A DNA stretch of 64,000 bases, taken from NCBI RefSeq assembly GCF_047495875.1, contig NC_092464.1, positions 5,428,737 to 5,492,736 on the forward strand, read 5' to 3'. Positions within the stretch are counted from its first letter, which is position 1; each line of letters opens with the position of its first letter. A program made the position numbers and the translations under genes. Below the pieces are notes generated by a model. The model was given only the letters and a program-made list of their open reading frames with translations, was not told the origin of the DNA and made no database searches. The stretch comes from Pithys albifrons albifrons (taxonomy: Eukaryota > Chordata > Aves > Passeriformes > Thamnophilidae). This document shows positions 53,701-64,000 of the stretch, one piece after another.

Positions 53701-56595
53701 TGCTCTGGGACTGTGCTTTTTTGAAATATGAGCACTCAAAGGATAGGGCTCATTGTGAAGTCTGCCAGATAATGGCAGAAAGGGAAGAGTTTTTTTAAAA
53801 AGGAAATTGTTAAAGAGACTTTGATTGGACTTTTATCCATCCCACTGACCTAAGGACTATGAAGTGAAGAAACCCAGGAGGCTGATCCCAGGTGTAAAAG
53901 GCAACCAGATGTCTGTATCTACAACCCAGGAGGGTTCTGACCATCCTAGTGTGGCCAGAGTGATTCCCATTCAAGGAATTTTCTCCTTGAGCTAAGGGGT
54001 GGATGGGGAGAGAAGATTCACTGAGGGCCAACCCAACTCTTCTTACTGTTTCCTCCCTCTGTTCTCAAGGTGGATTACGATGTCTGCAGCAATTATGGCA
54101 ACTGGTTATACAGTGCTGGCATTGGCAATGACCCACGGGACAACAGGAAGTTTAACATCATTAAACAAGGCCTGGATTATGATGGGAATGTAAGTCTTGA
54201 TTGGCTGTCTTGCTGCGAGAAGTGCAGTGAAGGATATGTGGTATTTCCAGGGAGCAGAGATCAATTTGGTGTGTGGGTCCTGCTGAAAAGCAGTTCTGTG
54301 TCTCCTTGCCAACAGTCAGGCAGGTTCCTCGTTGTGCACAGGAAGATGTGACATTGACAATCTGCTGCTGTCCCCAAGAAGGCTGGTGCTCCACATGCCC
54401 TCCCTGCCCTGGTCTCTGTGTTCAGTGTTTCATCACCATTTCTCCCATCACTACCTCACACAGACATTTCCTTGAGCACAGAGCAGTTTCTTGGAGAACT
54501 CAGGAGTGACCAGAGAGACAGAGCTACTCCTCTGGGACTTGCTGGGGAGTAGATTAAACCTTTGACTCCTCTAACTTTCCTCTCTAAGTGGTGGGAGCAG
54601 GTAAGTCACCCTTTCTATGTGCTTAGCCAGTGTTCACATACTGGGCTACCTGTTCCCATACTATTCCTTAGGTTCTTGTTGGGCTGCTCTGTTGGCACTG
54701 TAGTATTTAATAGGATTTAACAAGGAATGAGAAATTAGTCCTATGAAGGGAAACAGCAGGAGAGTTCATAGGAGGGATTCAGGAACACCGGAGTGTGCAG
54801 CTGAGTTAGTCATCCTAATTTCCTTCAGTCACTGGAAACTTCTTGGGAGTGACTTCGTCACAGGATGTCCTAAACAGGACAGGTGAACAGTACCAAAAAC
54901 ACACCTCTGTCTCCCTCCTCTGCCTTCAAAGTGAGCCTGGGAGAACTCCAGCATCCAGATGTCTCTTTGGCCACTAATGCAGGAGGGGCTAAGGCTTGTC
55001 AGAGGTAACTGATGCTCTTCTACACTGACTTTTCAGCTGGAAATCCAGTCTCTCTCTTTCCTGTTGAGAAAGACTTTGCTGGGAAGCAATTGGAGATTGT
55101 TACTAAATGGATCCTGTCCTGTTGGTTCTGTTTGCAGGGGGATTATGTCCGGCTGTGGGTCCCAGAACTGCAGGGCATAAAGGGAGCAGACATCCATAGC
55201 CCTTGGGCACTGAGTAGTGCTGCCCTCTCCCAGGCTGGAATAACTCTAGGAGAGACCTACCCACGGCCAGTTGTGACAGCCCCAGAGTGGAACCGACACA
55301 TCAACCAGAGGCCTGTGAGTACTGGGAAGGCTGGGAGGGCCACGGGGGGCTGCTCTGTAGGAATGTCTGTGAGTTCTGCTCTTCTCTCTCTGGTATAAAG
55401 GGAAAAATAGCTTCAGTGGAAAGTCACATTACCTCACAGCAGTGGTCCGGCTCTGTACAGGGACTCTTCAGCCAGGGTTATCTCACTCTGTCTGTCCTAC
55501 CTGCTGTGGTGAATGATGTAAATTTTAGCTGCTTTTCTATCCCATCAGCCTTGTATAGTCAGCAAGGCTTAACCAGAGCATGTCCTGCAGAGCATCCTTC
55601 CCTGTCCTGGCAGCCCTACTAGCCAGCAGGGAGGGATGGGAATCTCCAAGGTCTCCACTGACCTGACCACCCTCTGATGCAGATGGACACTGTCCTCTGT
55701 GTTCAGGAAGAGGTAAAAGAACCAACTTCCTCCTATGCTTGAGGGAATCCAAACTGGAGTCAGCAAGACCTGTAAATATGGGGACTGGCCCTTGCGTTTT
55801 GCTTTTCGGGTATATCTCACCTTTAGAACAGGGACAGGTTGAGATGCTGATGCTGCAATATGTTGAGGCTTGTATCTGCTGCCTGGGCTGCTGCTCTTGG
55901 GAGGAGATGGGTATGGAAGGAAACAGATGTAACCAATGGTTGTGTATTACAAGGAGCATTCAGCAGTTTGCCTCCCCACCCTCCACATTGTCCCTGTCTC
56001 CTCCCACATGAAGATACTTTCTGGAAGCTCAGGTGTCATACTATATTCAGTGAAGAATGAAGCATGTCTCCATTTCAGGTTTTAATCCCAATTTTTCAGC
56101 CCAGATTCCTTTACCATGACTGGAAAGTTTTGTGGAAGCAAAGCCTTCTGCTTTGGCCATGCTGTTGGTGGGATCAGAGAAGGGACCCTGTGAAGTAGCC
56201 CCTTGGTGAAACACTGGTTTGAGGCAGTGATGAAACTGGAAGCCGAAAAGCTTCTCCATCAGGCAGGAGTTGCATTTTGATCAACTTCTCTAGCTCACCT
56301 TATCAGAAACCCTGGTTTCCTAAATCTAAGCTTAGAGCAGTGCCTGTCAAGCCTTCCTGTCTTTTTAGTGAACATGGGGAGCAGAAGTGCCCTGTCCATA
56401 TTTTCCTGCATTTCAGTGCTGCTTTGTGACCAGATTCACTCTGCAGCATCATTAAATATCTCACTGTTCATGTTTCATTTGCCACAGGGAGGGAGCCCCC
56501 ATCCCAGGGGCAGGAGGAGACCTGCACAGTCACCAGTGCAGCACAAGGACAGAGGGATAGATTTTTACTTCTCTCGCAAGAAAGATGTTTCCTGA
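38671..56595 (+). CDS. CRY-DASH: Cryptochrome DASH, 14 coding exons, 522 aa
   Basis: Photolyase/cryptochrome-family flavoprotein. DASH members bind FAD and a folate antenna and repair cyclobutane pyrimidine dimers chiefly in single-stranded DNA; some may have light-signalling roles. Exons: 38671-38736, 38845-39017, 40124-40217, 40530-40660, 42104-42252, 43062-43150, 45145-45218, 46862-46951, 48747-48826, 50013-50072, 51077-51234, 54070-54189, 55138-55314, 56488-56595. All introns are GT-AG and the exons join in frame: 1,569 nt including stop, the normal length for vertebrate DASH proteins as I recall. The N-terminal alpha/beta photolyase domain spans about residues 5-165 and the helical FAD domain about 215-485. 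Hallmarks are WRDYFRF (296-302), [13 protein letters not shown] (339-351), SNRGRQN (358-364), the flavin-facing Asn396 in SNYGNW, and W324/W377/W400 as probable electron-transfer tryptophans. The start has a purine at -3. Residues 15-18 give CDLR where most relatives have NDLR. Mammals lack this gene. Confidence 0.95.
38845..39017 (+). CDS. CRY-DASH: CRY-DASH exon 2
   Basis: Starts after a TTTCCAG acceptor and codes from VLHWAQDN to LKKKG. It includes the family segment [11 protein letters not shown] and [20 protein letters not shown]. Ends in phase 2 at AG/GTAGTT; intron 2 is 1.1 kb and contains a CR1 copy. Confidence 0.93.
39633..39825 (-). mobile_element. CR1 LINE 3' fragment in CRY-DASH intron 2
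   Basis: Antisense CR1 tail: 'cagtttgggttggaagggac', 'ctccaacccccgggaatgag' and the 'gcagggacatcttcaacaag' block, then 'accacctctctgggaagcct'. Right border approximate. Confidence 0.85.
40124..40217 (+). CDS. CRY-DASH: CRY-DASH exon 3
   Basis: Acceptor GTTTGTAG. Codes for [17 protein letters not shown] and on to VAFHEE, the Rossmann-like segment typical of DASH proteins. Ends in phase 0 at GAG/GTAAGA. Confidence 0.93.
40530..40660 (+). CDS. CRY-DASH: CRY-DASH exon 4
   Basis: Acceptor CTCCTTAG. Codes for [12 protein letters not shown] through [14 protein letters not shown], a strongly conserved DASH segment. Ends in phase 2 at AG/GTATCA. Confidence 0.93.
40972..41610 (-). mobile_element. Longer CR1 LINE fragment in CRY-DASH intron 4
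   Basis: Antisense and, at about 640 bp, the longest CR1 copy here. Beyond the 3'UTR blocks it extends into the region complementary to the end of the CR1 reverse-transcriptase frame: 'ctgagcctccttttctctag', 'ctccagccccttaaagtctt' and 'gaggtgcagcctcaccagtg'. It is degraded and has no usable reading frame. Confidence 0.9.
42104..42252 (+). CDS. CRY-DASH: CRY-DASH exon 5
   Basis: Acceptor CCTGTGCAG. Codes for [20 protein letters not shown] through MEDLGQK, the linker from the antenna-binding domain to the FAD domain; it is less conserved than its neighbours. Ends in phase 1 before GTAAGA. Confidence 0.92.
42548..42799 (+). mobile_element. CR1 LINE 3' fragment in CRY-DASH intron 5
   Basis: Sense CR1 tail with 'ttaggaagaaatccttcctt', 'cataggttgcccagagaagc' and 'ggatggggcttggagcaacc' blocks. 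It ends in the CR1 terminal octamer-like repeat 'attctgtgattctgtgat', which implies an intact 3' end. Confidence 0.92.
43062..43150 (+). CDS. CRY-DASH: CRY-DASH exon 6
   Basis: Acceptor CTGTGGCAG. Codes for [20 protein letters not shown] through YYFWDT; the F-P-GGE-AL pattern begins the FAD domain. Ends in phase 0 at ACG/GTAACT. Confidence 0.93.
43913..44489 (-). mobile_element. Solo LTR of an avian endogenous retrovirus
   Basis: A 577-bp element bounded by TG...CA and flanked by the 5-bp direct repeat AGCAT (43,908-43,912 and 44,490-44,494). On the plus strand it starts 'tgtcctggtttaacccc' and ends 'aaatgagcaca'. It matches a very common avian LTR whose forward strand begins TGTGCTGGTTTT-like, so it lies in minus orientation. 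A 5-bp target duplication suits an ERVL-type element, though some other groups also use 5 bp. No internal viral sequence flanks it, so the provirus was lost by LTR recombination. It sits in CRY-DASH intron 6, antisense to the gene. Confidence 0.88.
45145..45218 (+). CDS. CRY-DASH: CRY-DASH exon 7
   Basis: Acceptor CTCCAACAG. Codes for [20 protein letters not shown] then KFAPW; the YKESRNG and STKF.PWL residues bind the flavin phosphates in the family. Ends in phase 2 at TG/GTAAAG. Confidence 0.94.
46862..46951 (+). CDS. CRY-DASH: CRY-DASH exon 8
   Basis: Acceptor CTGCTTTCAG. Codes for [20 protein letters not shown] then [10 protein letters not shown], continuing the PWLALGC.S family signature. 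Ends in phase 2 at TG/GTATGT. Confidence 0.94.
48747..48826 (+). CDS. CRY-DASH: CRY-DASH exon 9
   Basis: Acceptor ATGTTTCAG. Codes for [19 protein letters not shown] through [13 protein letters not shown] is the classic photolyase-family helix near the FAD pocket. Ends in phase 1 before GTGTGT. Confidence 0.94.
50013..50072 (+). CDS. CRY-DASH: CRY-DASH exon 10
   Basis: Acceptor CCTCAACAG. This 60-nt exon codes for [21 protein letters not shown]324 is the likely surface tryptophan of the electron-transfer triad. Ends in phase 1 before GTCAGT. Confidence 0.92.
51077..51234 (+). CDS. CRY-DASH: CRY-DASH exon 11
   Basis: Acceptor TCTCTGCAG. Codes for [20 protein letters not shown] through [16 protein letters not shown], the most conserved FAD-binding stretch; W377 is the probable middle tryptophan. 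Ends in phase 0 at CTG/GTAAGA. Confidence 0.95.
54070..54189 (+). CDS. CRY-DASH: CRY-DASH exon 12
   Basis: Acceptor TTCTCAAG. Codes for [20 protein letters not shown] then DPRDNRKFN through YDGN. It holds Asn396, which faces flavin N5 in photolyases (Asp in plant cryptochromes), and proximal W400. Ends in phase 0 at AAT/GTAAGT. Confidence 0.95.
55138..55314 (+). CDS. CRY-DASH: CRY-DASH exon 13
   Basis: Acceptor GTTTGCAG. Codes for [20 protein letters not shown] through [10 protein letters not shown], the last FAD-domain helices ending in the YP.P...APEW segment. Ends in phase 0 at CCT/GTGAGT. Confidence 0.95.
56488..56595 (+). CDS. CRY-DASH: CRY-DASH exon 14, C-terminal tail and stop
   Basis: Acceptor TTGCCACAG. 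Codes for a basic, Gly/Arg-rich tail ([12 protein letters not shown]) and the ending [15 protein letters not shown], which resembles the C-terminus of frog and fish DASH proteins. TGA stop at 56,593-56,595. Confidence 0.93.
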   Translation, partial: GGSPHPRGRRRPAQSPVQHKDRGIDFYFSRKKDVS

Positions 56596-56662
56596 AGGCT
56601 GGAGGAGCACTCAGTGGGAGGTTTCGCTGCTGAGGATGCCTGGATAATGGTTAAACTCCTTG

Positions 56663-56668
56663 AATAAA
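56663..56668 (+). terminator. Candidate poly(A) signal of CRY-DASH
   Basis: Canonical AATAAA 68 bp after the stop codon, implying a very short 3'UTR if used. Confidence 0.6.
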
Positions 56669-57330
56669 CCAATGGTACAGGTCTGGCCACAGCAAAGTAA
56701 CTCAGTATCTCCTGTCCAGTGTCCCCAGGGACACCTGTTGGATGTGGGTAACTGGAGGTGGTGCATCAGCACCTCTTCTTGCAAACTGGCAGGTGCTCAC
56801 TCAGAACTGAAATTTCTTATGCTATTTTTTCATGTTTTTAAGCTTTAAAACAACAAATTGTTGTGCAATTAAATGTTTTGCTTCTGGAATATCTTATTTT
56901 CCTCATGTCCTCAGAGATCCACTGCCAGAATGAGACTGCAGAGGATGGATGTTCTTTTACTGTGTCTCTTGCAAGGCTTTGGAGAACCAGTATGTTCCTC
57001 CTGAAAACTTCCCTGGAGTCTTTGCAGCACCAGTACCAGCTTTGGTACCAGCCTGAGAGCTGGAGAGTGTTCGGTTCATAGCCAAGAATTGTGTCTGCAC
57101 TTGATATCAAAACCATTTAAAATGGTTCCCTGGCCATTTTTAGCATTTTGTTTTTATGCAGAATGTTTTTCTTGCTGGAAGAGCTTGGGAACTTGGAGAT
57201 AGCCATATTTGTGCTGTCATGGAGCATCGTCACCTGAGGGGCAGCCCAAGTCTGAACACTGACCCCAAAAATGGGACGTGACTCTGGTCCACATGAGAAA
57301 TGAACTGACATGGAACACAAAAGAAAGTTC

Positions 57331-57415
57331 ACAGAATCATAGAATATGCTGAGTTGAAAGGGACCCATTGGGATCATTGAGTCCAGCTCCTGGCTCTGCA
57401 CGGGACATCGCAAGG
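57331..57415 (-). mobile_element. CR1 LINE tail upstream of MYD88
   Basis: Antisense CR1 tail of about 85 bp: 'tcatagaatatgctgagttg', 'ggatcattgagtccagctcc' and 'ctctgcacgggacatcgcaa'. It ends at the border of the MYD88 CpG island, about 285 bp before the start codon. Confidence 0.85.
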
Positions 57416-57482
57416 GCTGGCACAGGACTGGCGGTGTGGCTCCCCAGTGCTGACTCCCGCGGGCAGTAGTCCTGCTGGCCAG

Positions 57483-57596
57483 CCCATCGCTGCCTCCCAG
57501 CCCATCCCGGCCCCGCACACCCAATCGCTGCCCCCCAACCCGTCCCGGTCCCGCACACCCCATCGCTGCCCCCCAGCCCGCCCCAGCCCCACACAC
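57483..57596. repeat. Three 38-bp tandem repeats in the MYD88 promoter
   Basis: Exactly phased C-rich units at 57,483-57,520, 57,521-57,558 and 57,559-57,596, each of the form CC(C/A)ATCGCTGCC...CACAC with a few substitutions. They lie about 105-215 bp before the start codon. Confidence 0.93.
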
Positions 57597-57699
57597 CCCG
57601 CGGGCGGACGGGCTGGCACAGCCCCGCGGGGGCGGGAGGGAGGCGGGGAGAGCCGGGAAGCGAAAGTGCCGGGAAGGGGAAGTTGTGAGCGGCCCAGCC

Positions 57700-64000
<6,301 letters not shown>

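Overview
The window is vertebrate nuclear DNA, almost certainly from a bird and probably an oscine songbird. Genes are split by GT-AG introns, repeats are mostly 3'-truncated CR1 LINEs in both orientations, and there is a solo LTR of an abundant avian type. A tRNA-Ile-derived SINE with a CR1-like tail (18,423-18,564) matches the TguSINE1 family that I recall from zebra finch. Species cannot be fixed from the sequence alone.

Layout: 1-24,900 holds no exon I can support, only CR1 fragments, the SINE and a few motif clusters; it may be intergenic or a long intron. A CpG island at 24,900-26,570 has promoter features that read leftward (minus strand) and contains an 18-bp minisatellite plus a degenerate ~120-bp duplication. 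The gene it belongs to was not identified. 26,571-38,400 is again free of recognisable genes. A second CpG island at 38,430-38,740 starts CRY-DASH (plus strand), which I reconstruct as 14 coding exons from 38,671 to 56,595. They join in frame to a 522-residue cryptochrome DASH with no break. A solo LTR with a 5-bp target duplication lies in its intron 6. A third CpG island at 57,420-58,090 starts MYD88 (plus strand): exon 1 gives the N-terminal tail and death domain, exon 2 (62,348-62,479) the intermediate domain. The TIR-domain exons lie beyond the window.

The two genes are tail-to-head, with 1.1 kb from the CRY-DASH stop codon to the MYD88 start codon. They are functionally unrelated: a flavin photolyase-family protein and the central adaptor of Toll-like/IL-1 receptor signalling. 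No new multi-gene system was found. The most checkable novelties are tandem repeats in promoters and in the MYD88 N-terminus, the young transposon insertions with visible target duplications, a cluster of three CACGTG E-boxes in MYD88 intron 2, and the unassigned CpG-island promoter.
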